This document shows, in pieces, positions 1 through 9,926 of a stretch of DNA of 64,000 bases. The first letter of the stretch is position 1, and every line of letters starts with the position of its first letter. The notes below the pieces were generated by a model. The model ran no database searches. It saw only the letters and a program-made list of their open reading frames with translations, and was not told the origin of the DNA. Position numbers and translations under genes: made by a program. Origin of the DNA: OCS116 cluster bacterium AG-390-A19 (GTDB lineage Bacteria; Pseudomonadota; Alphaproteobacteria; MED-G09); the NCBI GenBank assembly GCA_003278145.1, contig QCGV01000002.1, positions 90,124-154,123 on the forward strand, given 5' to 3'.

Positions 1-676
1 CAGTTATTCTATTACCATCTTTAATCAATCTTTTAGTTTTAGTATTTAATTGTGGTTCGATATCCCTATCAAGGCAGCCCTTCAAAAGCGTTCCAACTAA
101 AGCTTGGCCAAAACCTCTAGAATCTTTTTCTAATCGCTTTGCCATAACATCATCAGGAACTATACCTGTCCCCCCGCCCAGAGGTGTTTCACCAAGAGTC
201 ATTGGAAGTGGAGAGCCATTATTACGAATTTTATTAGCCCAGTCGCCTAAAATTGAGTAATCAAATAAATTATTATCAAGAGCTCTTCCTCCACCCTCAA
301 TTGCACCTGGACGGTCAAGATAATAGTCTGGATATCCTTCAAGTATTGAAAACTTCGCGTCTGTTTTATTTTCAAGAAAATCAAGCGCTTCTGCACAGTT
401 ATCGATGAAAGCTTCTAATAAGTTTAAATTAATATCACCATGCGAAAGGGACATAAAATAATCAATTGCTTTATTTCTATCATCTTCAATACCTTTGGCT
501 TTCATATGACTATTCATTGGTGCCCATATTATACCACCTGAAACACCAGCTGTTCCTCCAACAAGGGACTGTTTCTCGAATAGACCGACAGAGGATCCAT
601 TTTCATACGCAGTTATTGCAGACATCATTCCACTAGCGCCTGAACCTAAAATTACAACATCGTACTCTTTATCCAT
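1..676 (-). CDS. FAD-binding dehydrogenase, 3-ketosteroid-delta1-dehydrogenase/fumarate-reductase flavoprotein-like (3' end beyond window)
   Basis: Minus-strand reading from ATG at 676: MDKEYDVVILGSGASGMMSAITAYENGSSVGLFEKQSLVGGTAGVSGGIIWAPMNS...; GxGxxG dinucleotide-binding motif and KstD-like GGTAGVSGG-WxP; open to the left edge. Confidence 0.8.
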   Translation of the reverse strand, partial: MDKEYDVVILGSGASGMMSAITAYENGSSVGLFEKQSLVGGTAGVSGGIIWAPMNSHMKAKGIEDDRNKAIDYFMSLSHGDINLNLLEAFIDNCAEALDFLENKTDAKFSILEGYPDYYLDRPGAIEGGGRALDNNLFDYSILGDWANKIRNNGSPLPMTLGETPLGGGTGIVPDDVMAKRLEKDSRGFGQALVGTLLKGCLDRDIEPQLNTKTKRLIKDGNRIT

Positions 677-826
677 TAAAATCTCCTATGACGACATTAA
701 ATAAAATATTGTACTTTATCTAGATAAAAAAATTGAAACAAAAATAAAAAATTAGATATTTATTTTGAAATTAATAATAAATTACTTAATCTAAAATTAT
801 AAATATATATATTTTTGGGGTGAGCT

Positions 827-1615
827 ATGGATTTGGGTATTAGAGGAAAAAAAGCAATTATTAATGGTGGAAGCGCTGGAATGGGTAAAGGAAGTGCAAT
901 TGCTCTTGCAAGAGAAGGTGTTGACTTAGTTATATCGTCTCGTGGAAAAGATAGACTTGAAAATACATGTGAAGAAATAAGAAAAGAGACCGGTGTAAAG
1001 GTTATTGGAGTAGCAACTGATCATAGTACTGATGAAGGAAGAAAGAAAATAATAAATGCTTGCCCTGATCCAGATATTTTAGTGGGAACATGCACACCAC
1101 CAATGACTACTCCTGACTATGAGAAAATCTCCCCTGATGACTGGAGGAAAACATTAGAAGTTTCACTTCTAAGTCCAGTTTCATTTATGAAAGAATTAAT
1201 TCCTGGAATGGTAAAAAGAAAATGGGGAAGGATAGTCAATATTGGAACTGGGGCGGCAAAAACACCTGCTGAGGTAAGAATTTTATCAGGAGGGCCTAGA
1301 GCTGCATTGGTAAATTACTCGGTTGCAGTTTCTAAAAAAGTTGCAAGACACAATGTAGCTATTAATAATATTCTTCCTGGGATGCATCACACAGCCGCAA
1401 CAAGCGAAACCTATCAAAAGCTAGCAGAAAAAAATGGTACGTCTTACGACGAAGAGGTCTTTGAATTTGCAAAAAAATGGCGAATACCAGCCAGAAAATT
1501 TGGTACGTCTCAAGATTTTGGTGATTTTGTAGCAATGTTTTGCAGTGAACAAGCTACTTATGTCATTGGTCAAAGCTTAGTAATCGATGGTGGCATCGAT
1601 AATACAACTTTTTAA
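827..1615 (+). CDS. SDR family oxidoreductase (atypical active site)
   Basis: GGSAGMGKG nucleotide-binding motif and SDR C-terminal GQSLVIDGG; canonical YxxxK not present. Confidence 0.85.
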   Translation: MDLGIRGKKAIINGGSAGMGKGSAIALAREGVDLVISSRGKDRLENTCEEIRKETGVKVIGVATDHSTDEGRKKIINACPDPDILVGTCTPPMTTPDYEKISPDDWRKTLEVSLLSPVSFMKELIPGMVKRKWGRIVNIGTGAAKTPAEVRILSGGPRAALVNYSVAVSKKVARHNVAINNILPGMHHTAATSETYQKLAEKNGTSYDEEVFEFAKKWRIPARKFGTSQDFGDFVAMFCSEQATYVIGQSLVIDGGIDNTTF

Positions 1616-1626
1616 GGAAAATAATA

Positions 1627-2418
1627 ATGTCAGAAAAACCTATACTTCTAGATATTCAAGATAAGATAGCAACAATTACTTTAAATAGACCTGATCGAAA
1701 AAATGCTATTAACACAGATATGGTTAATCGCTGGGTAGAAATTTTAGATGAGTGCAGAAATAATGATAGTATCTCGGCAATCATATTAACGGGGTCCGGT
1801 GAAGCTTTTTGTGCAGGGGGTGATAAGGCAAATCTTGGTGCAAATAATAAAATAGATCCATTAGAAACAAAAAATCATTTCTGGGATCATTTTCAAAGAA
1901 TTGCTAAAAAAACAGCACAAATAGAAAAACCAATAGTTGCTGCTGTAAATGGAATGGCAACAGGTGCTGGAATGGATATGAGTCTACATTGTGATATCAG
2001 GTTTGCTTCAAAAAATGCCATCTTTAGAGCTTCTTATGCAGCGTTTGGTCTAGTGCCTGGAAACGGAGGTACGTATTTCCTGCCACGCATTGTTGGTACA
2101 TCAAAAGCGTTAGAACTATTTTGGTCAACTGATGTAATAGATGCTGAGGAAGCCCTCAGGATTGGCTTAATAAATAAAATATTCTCTAAGGAAGAATTAA
2201 TCGAAAAAACAAGAGAATGGATAAATAATGTTTTAAATCAAGCTCCAATTCCTGTCAGAGTAATTAAAAGATTAATATACCAGAATGTAAATATGGACCT
2301 TAATACAAGCTTAGATTTAATTTCTTCTCATATGGCTTTTGCAAGAACAAGCGAAGATCATGCAGAGGCCATTGCAGCATCTGAAGAAAAGAGAAAACCC
2401 AAATTTAAAGGCAAATAA
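1627..2418 (+). CDS. Enoyl-CoA hydratase/isomerase family protein
   Basis: Crotonase motifs: ITLNRPDRKNAIN, GEAFCAGGD, AAVNGMATGAGMDMSLHCDIRFAS. Confidence 0.9.
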   Translation: MSEKPILLDIQDKIATITLNRPDRKNAINTDMVNRWVEILDECRNNDSISAIILTGSGEAFCAGGDKANLGANNKIDPLETKNHFWDHFQRIAKKTAQIEKPIVAAVNGMATGAGMDMSLHCDIRFASKNAIFRASYAAFGLVPGNGGTYFLPRIVGTSKALELFWSTDVIDAEEALRIGLINKIFSKEELIEKTREWINNVLNQAPIPVRVIKRLIYQNVNMDLNTSLDLISSHMAFARTSEDHAEAIAASEEKRKPKFKGK

Positions 2419-2432
2419 TTTAAGGATTAGAG

Positions 2433-3785
2433 ATGAGTGCTATAGATAAAAAATTTCAAAGTAAAAATTTCAAAAACTGGAGTAATTCTGATTTAAAAAA
2501 TACTCCTGTTGATGGAAAAAGATATAATTCTTATGAGTTTATGGAAAAAGAATGGGAATATATGTGGCCAAAAGTATGGTTATTGCTTGGTCGCGAAGAA
2601 GAAATTCCAAATGCAGGTGATTATCAAATGGAAGACTTTGGAAAAGAAAGTTTTTTGATGGTAAGACAAGATGATGGTTCAATTAAATCATTTTACAATG
2701 TGTGCCAACACAGGGGTGCTCGTTTAACTTTTAACGATCTAGGGACTACTGAAACATTTAATTGTCCATATCATGGTTGGAAGTGGAGAAAAGACGGTAA
2801 ATTAATTGAAGCACAGGACTCAGAGGACTTTCCACAAGGGGATCCATGTCAGAATTTGAGACTTGAAGAAGTGAAAACAGAAACTTTTGCAGGTTTCATA
2901 TGGATCAATATGGATAGGGATGCCTGTTCTCTCAAGGAATGGCTTGGACCAATTTGGGATGACTGGCAAGCATATGAAGTTCATAAGTGGAAACGTTATG
3001 TTGCCCAAACAGTAAATATGCCTTGTAATTGGAAGATAATTTTAGATAATTTTAATGAATCCTATCATTTAAATACTGTTCATGCTGCAGAAAAAGCTGT
3101 AACCAAGAAAAGAATGCCAAGTGGTGTTGATACTAGCTACAAAAATACACAATTTGACTTATCTGATGAAGGTCATAATAGAATGATAATGCAAGCAGGC
3201 TATGGACCCGCTGGCTCCTTTGAGGAAGGCGGTATTATTGAAGATCCATTAGCGACAGTAATGAGGGACTGGGAGATTGATCCAAATGAATTTACTGGTA
3301 AAGGATTTGATACAAGAGAAGCGATACAAAAAGCAAAAAGAAAATTAGGTCCAGAAAGAGGCTACACTCATTATCAAAATCTTCACGACGAACAGCTCAC
3401 AGATGCATTTCATTACACTCTTTTTCCGAATTTTGCAGTTTCACTTTGGGCTGATGGATTTCACTTCTTAAGAGCAAGACCACATGCAACCGACCCAGAA
3501 AAGTGTGTCTTTGACAACTGGTGGTATGCCAGTAATCCTGAAAATGAAACATCGCCAATTAGAAGCACCGTTGGTATCCATGAGAGAGGCAATTTTGCAA
3601 TAGAGCCCGATGTTTTTGATCACGGTGAAAAAAGTCTAGGTCAAACAATTGATCAAGATGCTGTTGTTTTTGTATTTCAACAATATGGTTTGCGTTCAAG
3701 AGGTTTTAATGGCGCATATTTTGCAGGTCAAGAAAAGCGTGTTCATCGTTTTCATGAAATGATTGAATCTTATTTTAAGGAATAG
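2433..3785 (+). CDS. Rieske non-heme iron oxygenase, alpha subunit
   Basis: Rieske CQHRG...CPYHGW; mono-iron site NWKIILDNFNESYHLNTVH; later Asp in TIDQDAVVF. Confidence 0.93.
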   Translation: MSAIDKKFQSKNFKNWSNSDLKNTPVDGKRYNSYEFMEKEWEYMWPKVWLLLGREEEIPNAGDYQMEDFGKESFLMVRQDDGSIKSFYNVCQHRGARLTFNDLGTTETFNCPYHGWKWRKDGKLIEAQDSEDFPQGDPCQNLRLEEVKTETFAGFIWINMDRDACSLKEWLGPIWDDWQAYEVHKWKRYVAQTVNMPCNWKIILDNFNESYHLNTVHAAEKAVTKKRMPSGVDTSYKNTQFDLSDEGHNRMIMQAGYGPAGSFEEGGIIEDPLATVMRDWEIDPNEFTGKGFDTREAIQKAKRKLGPERGYTHYQNLHDEQLTDAFHYTLFPNFAVSLWADGFHFLRARPHATDPEKCVFDNWWYASNPENETSPIRSTVGIHERGNFAIEPDVFDHGEKSLGQTIDQDAVVFVFQQYGLRSRGFNGAYFAGQEKRVHRFHEMIESYFKE

Positions 3786-3788
3786 GTT

Positions 3789-4307
3789 ATGGAAAAAAAA
3801 TTAGAAAGAATTATAGCAAAATCTGAAATTTATGATCTTGTTTGTAAATATATGCGAGGTTTAGATCGCTTAGATAAAGACCTTTTTAGATCTGTTTTTC
3901 ATGATGATGCATACTGTGATTATGGATTCATTAAAACTGACTCAGATTCATTTGCAACATTTTGTATGGATGCATTAAAGGATCATATAGCCAATCATCA
4001 TATGATAGGAAATTCATTAATTGAGTTTGATGACGAAGATGAAAATACAGCATATGGTGAAATTTATTTTAATGCTTATCACAAAACTATTGAGAATGAT
4101 GTCAATACTGATGTAATTATTGCTGGAAGATATCTTGATCGTTATGAAAGAAGAAATGGGGTTTGGAAAATAGCTTACAGGTCAGAAGTCAATGATTGGT
4201 CAAGGACTGAACCAACTAATGACCCATATTTTGATGACTCAGATTGTCATAGAGGAAAAAGACAAGATGATGATGTCTATTACAGGGAAAAAATGTATAA
4301 ACCTTAA
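3789..4307 (+). CDS. SnoaL/NTF2-like protein, candidate oxygenase beta subunit
   Basis: 172 aa, 3 nt downstream of the Rieske alpha gene; SnoaL-like pattern (YMRGLDRLDKDLFRSVFHDDAYCDYG...; AGRYLDRYERRNGVWKI). Confidence 0.8.
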   Translation: MEKKLERIIAKSEIYDLVCKYMRGLDRLDKDLFRSVFHDDAYCDYGFIKTDSDSFATFCMDALKDHIANHHMIGNSLIEFDDEDENTAYGEIYFNAYHKTIENDVNTDVIIAGRYLDRYERRNGVWKIAYRSEVNDWSRTEPTNDPYFDDSDCHRGKRQDDDVYYREKMYKP

Positions 4308-4337
4308 ATCTAAATTAAATTTTTAATTATCGATTTT

Positions 4338-5738
4338 TTAGGCTTGATTTGGTGAATTTTCTTTTTGAGTTTTTATTTCCCCTCGAATCTCTTCTTGTTT
4401 TTGTTGGGTAATTGGATAATCGCGAACACAAAAAATTGCAATTATTAAAAATAGTGGTAACCCAAAGCAAAATAAAATTCTTAAACCAAGGATTTGTTCT
4501 GGGCTATTTATTGCACCAGGACTGGAATCAAAACCAATTAAATCAAGATATGTAAAAGCAAAGAACGGGGCTATAGCTATTGCCATTTTAGTTACAAATG
4601 ACCATGCCGCAAAGAACTGAGCAGCTCTATCTTCACCTGTAAGATAAGTATCATAATCAATAACATCTGCTTTCATTGAATGCGGGATAAGGTGAAAAGT
4701 TGAGCCAGCTAATCCAGCTATGAAAGTAATTGGAAACATCCAGTAGTAATCACCATCGCCCAAAAAGAAATAACAAGGCTGTAATATTGTAAAAACTAGT
4801 AAGCCAATTTTCCAGGCATTATGTTTTCCAACTTTTCTAGAAAGCCAGAGCCAAAAAGGAATACCTATAAGATTTGCAACATAATAAAATACAAAATAGA
4901 GTATACCCTGTTCTTCTTCACCGGTTACACCTCTAATAAAAAACATAACAGTTAGTGTTGAGAGGGTAATACCTAAATAATTAAAGAAGTATGCAAAAAT
5001 AAGTTTTCGAAAAGCACTATTCTGCCACATAGCGATTAAGCCTTTTTTTACAGAACCTTGTTTAACTTGATAGTCCATTCTTTCAGGAACGTTAAGAATT
5101 GAAAGACTAATACAAATTGGAATAACCAATAGTAAACAAACGCCAATAATAATAACTGTCTCTTCAGCACCACCAAAGGCAAATAAAAATAATGCAATTG
5201 CAGGTAAAAATTTAGAAACTGCATTACCAAATGTACCTATAAACATCCGCCATCCAACAATTGTTGATCGTTCATTATAGTCAGAGGAAAGTTCCGCAGC
5301 CCATGAATAGTATGGAATAAATAGCATACTCCATCCAAACCATAAGACTAAAAACCAAAATAAAAGGTAATGTCCGCCTGTACCTAAGTTTAGAGATAAG
5401 AAATCTAAACTCAAAGGAACCCATTCCCATGCTTCATTGGGGAAAAATATTTTATATGTTGCTATCATCAGAAGAGGTATAGAAAAAAACATCCATATGC
5501 GCCTTCTGCCCCACCTAGTATTGGTCCTATCGCTCAAAAATCCAATTAAGGGATCGGTAACTGCATCAAAAGATCTTGCTAAAAGCATCACTAAAGCTAC
5601 TGCAGCAAAATCAAGCCCTAAATCAGAAACATAATAATTTGGTATAAAAGCCAGCAAAGGAAGAGAAGCTATAGAAATAGGCATCTCAGACAGACCATAA
5701 AAAAATAAAGTTTTCTTTGCTAGAGGCTTATCAGACAT
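4338..5738 (-). CDS. MFS transporter, GPH (glycoside-pentoside-hexuronide):cation symporter-like
   Basis: Multi-TM; FDAVTDPLIGFLSDRTNTRWGRRRIWMFFSIP motif typical of GPH family. Confidence 0.87.
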   Translation of the reverse strand: MSDKPLAKKTLFFYGLSEMPISIASLPLLAFIPNYYVSDLGLDFAAVALVMLLARSFDAVTDPLIGFLSDRTNTRWGRRRIWMFFSIPLLMIATYKIFFPNEAWEWVPLSLDFLSLNLGTGGHYLLFWFLVLWFGWSMLFIPYYSWAAELSSDYNERSTIVGWRMFIGTFGNAVSKFLPAIALFLFAFGGAEETVIIIGVCLLLVIPICISLSILNVPERMDYQVKQGSVKKGLIAMWQNSAFRKLIFAYFFNYLGITLSTLTVMFFIRGVTGEEEQGILYFVFYYVANLIGIPFWLWLSRKVGKHNAWKIGLLVFTILQPCYFFLGDGDYYWMFPITFIAGLAGSTFHLIPHSMKADVIDYDTYLTGEDRAAQFFAAWSFVTKMAIAIAPFFAFTYLDLIGFDSSPGAINSPEQILGLRILFCFGLPLFLIIAIFCVRDYPITQQKQEEIRGEIKTQKENSPNQA

Positions 5739-5745
5739 TAGTTAC

Positions 5746-7113
5746 TTACCCTATCCTTGACCATAAAGAATCTTTACTTACCCAGTCATCAACCCAATCA
5801 TGGAAATGTTGTAACCTCTCCTCATCTTTACTGAGTAAAGCACTTTCAAATCCTTTTGAATGCATACCTGCTTGCATATCATTTAGGTAATGAATATCTT
5901 GATCAATTGTTATTGTGAATGATTTCCTACCCTCAATAACATCCTCTCTAGTAAATATATCATGTTCAGGTCTCATTCCTGTTTGTTCATAAAAGGATGA
6001 ACCAGGTAAAAGTTCTAATCCTTTTTTTTCATCACGAACTAGTTGAGAAGGTATTTGGAAAGACCATTTTGTAAAAGAGCATTTATTTGGATCAGACTTA
6101 TGCGGTTTTGGTCCAAATATCCAAAGTCTTTCAGGATGAATGGTCATAAAAATATTCGGAAAAATATCATATTGCAAAACATCTGAAACCTGATCATCAG
6201 AAAACTCAGAGTAATCAAAACCTAACTCATCGCCTATTACTCTTTTTTGTTTTTGAATAGCTTTACGTATTTCTGGAACTTTCCCATAAAATTTTTTAGG
6301 ATCGAGTCGTAAACCCCTCAGATAATCCTGCATAAATTCTGGGGGTTCTTCTGGCATTGGATATCTAGGGTTAATTACAGGACTAGTGACCATTGTACGA
6401 GTATGGCCAAATGGCCACAAATCATTTTCAGCATCACAACAATCTACAAAACTTGCATGTTGCGGGTGAATAAAATCAACATGATATTGCTCTAAAAAAT
6501 TATCCCGAACTGTTTTCCAATTTGTTTCTAAAACATCAACAGTTTGATGTTTAACAAGATTCATTTCCTCGAATTTATATGGCTTGAGTTGATCAATTAT
6601 TGGGCCCAGGAAAGTTTCCAAAGATGGAGAATTCTCATCCATGTTGATAAAAATTAAACCTGCCCAGACTGAAACCCTAACTGGTTTAAGCGACTTCTCT
6701 TCACAAGGAACACCTCCCTCAAATAACTCCCTATCTGGAACATGCTCAAGCTTTCCGTTTAAAGCATAAGACCACCCGTGATAAGGGCATGAAATTTTAT
6801 TAAAAGAACCGGATTCAAGAGTTACAATTTTATTACCTCTATGTTGGCATACATTATAAAAAGCAGAAATTTTCTCATTTTCATCTCTAGTAATTACAAT
6901 TGACTCTCTTCCAATATCGTAAACAAAAAAATCACCTATCTCTGTAATATCAGCCTCAATTCCTGCAAAAAGCCATGTTTTTGTCCATATACCATCCCAT
7001 TCCATTTCCATAAAACCTCTAGAAATATATCTATCTTTGGATAGAGACGCAGACTTGCTAGGTAAAGATATAATTTCTTTACTAAAATCTATATAATTAA
7101 ATTTTTGTGGCAT
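5746..7113 (-). CDS. Rieske non-heme iron oxygenase, alpha subunit
   Basis: CQHRG...CPYHGW; NWKTVRDNFLEQYHVDFIH; TIDQDIHYL. Confidence 0.93.
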   Translation of the reverse strand: MPQKFNYIDFSKEIISLPSKSASLSKDRYISRGFMEMEWDGIWTKTWLFAGIEADITEIGDFFVYDIGRESIVITRDENEKISAFYNVCQHRGNKIVTLESGSFNKISCPYHGWSYALNGKLEHVPDRELFEGGVPCEEKSLKPVRVSVWAGLIFINMDENSPSLETFLGPIIDQLKPYKFEEMNLVKHQTVDVLETNWKTVRDNFLEQYHVDFIHPQHASFVDCCDAENDLWPFGHTRTMVTSPVINPRYPMPEEPPEFMQDYLRGLRLDPKKFYGKVPEIRKAIQKQKRVIGDELGFDYSEFSDDQVSDVLQYDIFPNIFMTIHPERLWIFGPKPHKSDPNKCSFTKWSFQIPSQLVRDEKKGLELLPGSSFYEQTGMRPEHDIFTREDVIEGRKSFTITIDQDIHYLNDMQAGMHSKGFESALLSKDEERLQHFHDWVDDWVSKDSLWSRIG

Positions 7114-7286
7114 TTAGCCTCCCTATTTAATTTCCCACTATTTAATTTAATCAGATTATTAACATAGTAAAGATATGAAATATTTTATATTAATTTTCAT
7201 GTTCATAAATATTCACTAAAAAAATTTATAAACTTGACCAAATAGATATAGGGGTTTTGAATATGATCTTTATCTGGGGGTGCAAA

Positions 7287-7586
7287 ATGATAGTTGTTAA
7301 TGCAAAAGCTAAATCAAACAATAATGACATTATAAAATTAAAAAATATTATAAATGACTTAGAACAAGAGACTCTTAAAGAGAGAGGCTGCATTGATTAT
7401 GCATTCAGTGTTGATCTAAATAATCCAGATGTTCTTAGAATTACAGAGCTATGGGTAGATTTAAAAAGCCTCCAAGATCATTTAAAAACTCCTCATGTAG
7501 ATATTTTTAGAAATGAGATGTCAAAAAATCCTATAGAAATAGAAGCTCATTTTTATGAGGCTAATGAAATATCTTATCCTGGTTAA
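7287..7586 (+). CDS. Antibiotic biosynthesis monooxygenase (ABM)-like small protein
   Basis: ~99 aa from ATG 7287, preceded by a G-rich RBS-like stretch (ctgggggtg); ABM pattern ERGCIDYAFSVDLNNPDVLRITELWVDLKSLQDHLKTPHV. Confidence 0.8.
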   Translation: MIVVNAKAKSNNNDIIKLKNIINDLEQETLKERGCIDYAFSVDLNNPDVLRITELWVDLKSLQDHLKTPHVDIFRNEMSKNPIEIEAHFYEANEISYPG

Positions 7587-7590
7587 AAAA

Positions 7591-8472
7591 ATGACTGAAA
7601 AAATTAGCTCTTGGAATATTGGTAAAGTAAAAGTAACGAGAATTGTCGAAGTTGAAAGAACAGGTCCTATGTTTGTTGTTCCAGATGCTATTCCAGAGAA
7701 CATCATAAAAATGCCATGGCTCAAACCATACTTTGCCGATGAAGAAGGTAATACAATAGTAAGCGTACACGCTTTAGTTATAGAAACATCAGAGAAATGT
7801 ATAATTGTTGATACATGCCTAGGTAATGACAAAGAAAGACATATACCTGCATGGAATAATCTTCAAACAAAATTCCTAGAGGATCTTGAGAGAGCTGGGT
7901 ATAAAACAACAGATATTGATATTGTTTTATGTACCCACCTTCATACTGACCATGTTGGATGGAATACAGTTTTAATAAATGATAAATGGGAACCAACGTT
8001 TAAAAAAGCTGACTATTTATTTGGAAAAGATGAATGGAATTATACAGAAAAACAAATAAAAATTCCTGCATATGCAGAATTTATTAATGATTCAATTATT
8101 CCTATTATAGAATCAGGATTAGTAAAATTTGTTGAAGTCGATGAGAAAATTTGTGAAGAAGTAAAACTTGAGCCAACCATTGGTCATACGCCTGGGCATG
8201 TAAGTATCAAAATTGAATCTGAGGGAAAAAAAGCATCAATAACAGGTGATTTTCTTCATCATCCATGTCAAATGGAAAAACTTGACTGGATATCATCTGC
8301 GGACTGGAATCCTGAATTAGCTAAAGAAACCAGAAAGAAAAAATTATTAGAATATGCTAACGAAGAAATTCTTGTTTTTGGTACTCATTTTGCAACACCT
8401 TCGGCAGGTTTTGTAAGAAAAAAAGATGATCATTTTATTTTTGAAGTTCAACACCCTTTAGAAAAAAGATAA
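7591..8472 (+). CDS. MBL-fold metallo-hydrolase
   Basis: CTHLHTDHVGWN (HxHxDH), GHTPGHVS, GDFLHHP; ATG at 7591 gives MTEKISSWNIGKV. Confidence 0.88.
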   Translation: MTEKISSWNIGKVKVTRIVEVERTGPMFVVPDAIPENIIKMPWLKPYFADEEGNTIVSVHALVIETSEKCIIVDTCLGNDKERHIPAWNNLQTKFLEDLERAGYKTTDIDIVLCTHLHTDHVGWNTVLINDKWEPTFKKADYLFGKDEWNYTEKQIKIPAYAEFINDSIIPIIESGLVKFVEVDEKICEEVKLEPTIGHTPGHVSIKIESEGKKASITGDFLHHPCQMEKLDWISSADWNPELAKETRKKKLLEYANEEILVFGTHFATPSAGFVRKKDDHFIFEVQHPLEKR

Positions 8473-8540
8473 AACAAGCCTCAAAAAACATTTACTAAAA
8501 TAATTTTTTTGTCTTTAATTAATGAATAGGAGAGATCGAA

Positions 8541-9926
8541 ATGAGTTTAACTGATGATGTAAAACCAGGGGAAGCAAGATGTCCTGGTCATCCTACTACA
8601 AAGGAATTAATTAAAGGAGATAAAGGTGGTGCTCCAAAAGCATTACTTGAGGAATCTTATGAATTCATTGGTGATGAAGATATCCCTTATGAAAGATATA
8701 CATCACAAGAATTTGCAAAAAAAGAAGATGATCGAATGTGGTCGAGGGTTTGGCAATGGGCATGTCGTGAAGAACATATCCCTGAACCAGGTGATTATTA
8801 TGTATATGATGTAGGTGACAGATCAGCTCTTATAGTAAGAACCCATGATAATGAAGTAAAAGCATATTTTAATTCATGCCTTCATAGAGGCACACAACTT
8901 AAACCATCAAATACAAATGGTGTTTGTAAAGAACTTAAATGCCCATTTCATGGTTGGACATGGTCACTAAAAGGTGAATTAGAGTATTTACCCTGTGACT
9001 GGGATTTTCCTCATGTAAAAAAGGATGAATTCAGTCTACCTGAATTAAAATTAGAAATATGGGGTGGTTTTATTTTCATAAACTTTGATCAAGACGCAAA
9101 ACCATTAAGTGACTACTTGGGTGTTCTTCCTGATCACTTTAAAAATTGGAAATTGGAAGACAGATATATTGAAACACATGTAATAAAAAAACTTCCAGCA
9201 AATTGGAAGGTTTCTGCAGAAGCATTTTTAGAGGCATACCATGTTTTAGAAACACACTCGGAAGGAGTCTATACAGCAGGTGATGCAAATGCAGATTATG
9301 ATATTTTTGGTGATCATATATCAAGATTTGTTCATACCATAGGTTATACAAGCCCTCATATTGAAGAAAATAGACCTTCTCAACAGGAAATATACGATAT
9401 TCTAATGGGCAGAAGGACTGATGAAGGTGCTGGAAAAAAACTACCTGATGGTGTAACCGCTAGAGAAGCTTATGCTGAACATGTTCAAAACAATATGAAA
9501 GAAAAATATAAGCAAGATTTCTCAAATCTTACAGTTACTGAAACAATTGACTCTATTGAGTATTTTGTTTTTCCAAATGCGTTCTTCTTTCCAGGTCTAC
9601 AATTATCTATGGTTTATAGATTTAGACCAAATGGAGTAGATGGAGCGCTTTTCGATTTACTTTTCTTGAGACCAAAACCGATTGATGGTCCATGTCCACC
9701 GCCACCAGATGCATTTGAACTTGAGATTGAAGATAGCTATACTAAATGCCCAGGTACTGAATTCCTTGGTGCTGTATATGACCAAGATACAAACAACCTT
9801 CTTTCACAAACAAAAGGTTTTAAAACAAGTTTAAAAAAAGGCCAATCTCTTGGTAATTATCAAGAAGCAAGAACAAGGCACTTACATCAAACAATAGATA
9901 AATATTTAGAGGAAAAAAATGGCTAG
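8541..9926 (+). CDS. Rieske non-heme iron oxygenase, alpha subunit (Glu at bridging position)
   Basis: CLHRGTQL...CPFHGW; mono-iron region NWKVSAEAFLEAYHVLETH; later YDQDTNN. Confidence 0.92.
   Translation: MSLTDDVKPGEARCPGHPTTKELIKGDKGGAPKALLEESYEFIGDEDIPYERYTSQEFAKKEDDRMWSRVWQWACREEHIPEPGDYYVYDVGDRSALIVRTHDNEVKAYFNSCLHRGTQLKPSNTNGVCKELKCPFHGWTWSLKGELEYLPCDWDFPHVKKDEFSLPELKLEIWGGFIFINFDQDAKPLSDYLGVLPDHFKNWKLEDRYIETHVIKKLPANWKVSAEAFLEAYHVLETHSEGVYTAGDANADYDIFGDHISRFVHTIGYTSPHIEENRPSQQEIYDILMGRRTDEGAGKKLPDGVTAREAYAEHVQNNMKEKYKQDFSNLTVTETIDSIEYFVFPNAFFFPGLQLSMVYRFRPNGVDGALFDLLFLRPKPIDGPCPPPPDAFELEIEDSYTKCPGTEFLGAVYDQDTNNLLSQTKGFKTSLKKGQSLGNYQEARTRHLHQTIDKYLEEKNG

Noticed and set aside
7141-7256. 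Possible shared operator between the Rieske (-) and ABM (+) genes
   Set aside because: AT-rich region with only weak imperfect palindromes and no match to the 715-728 palindrome
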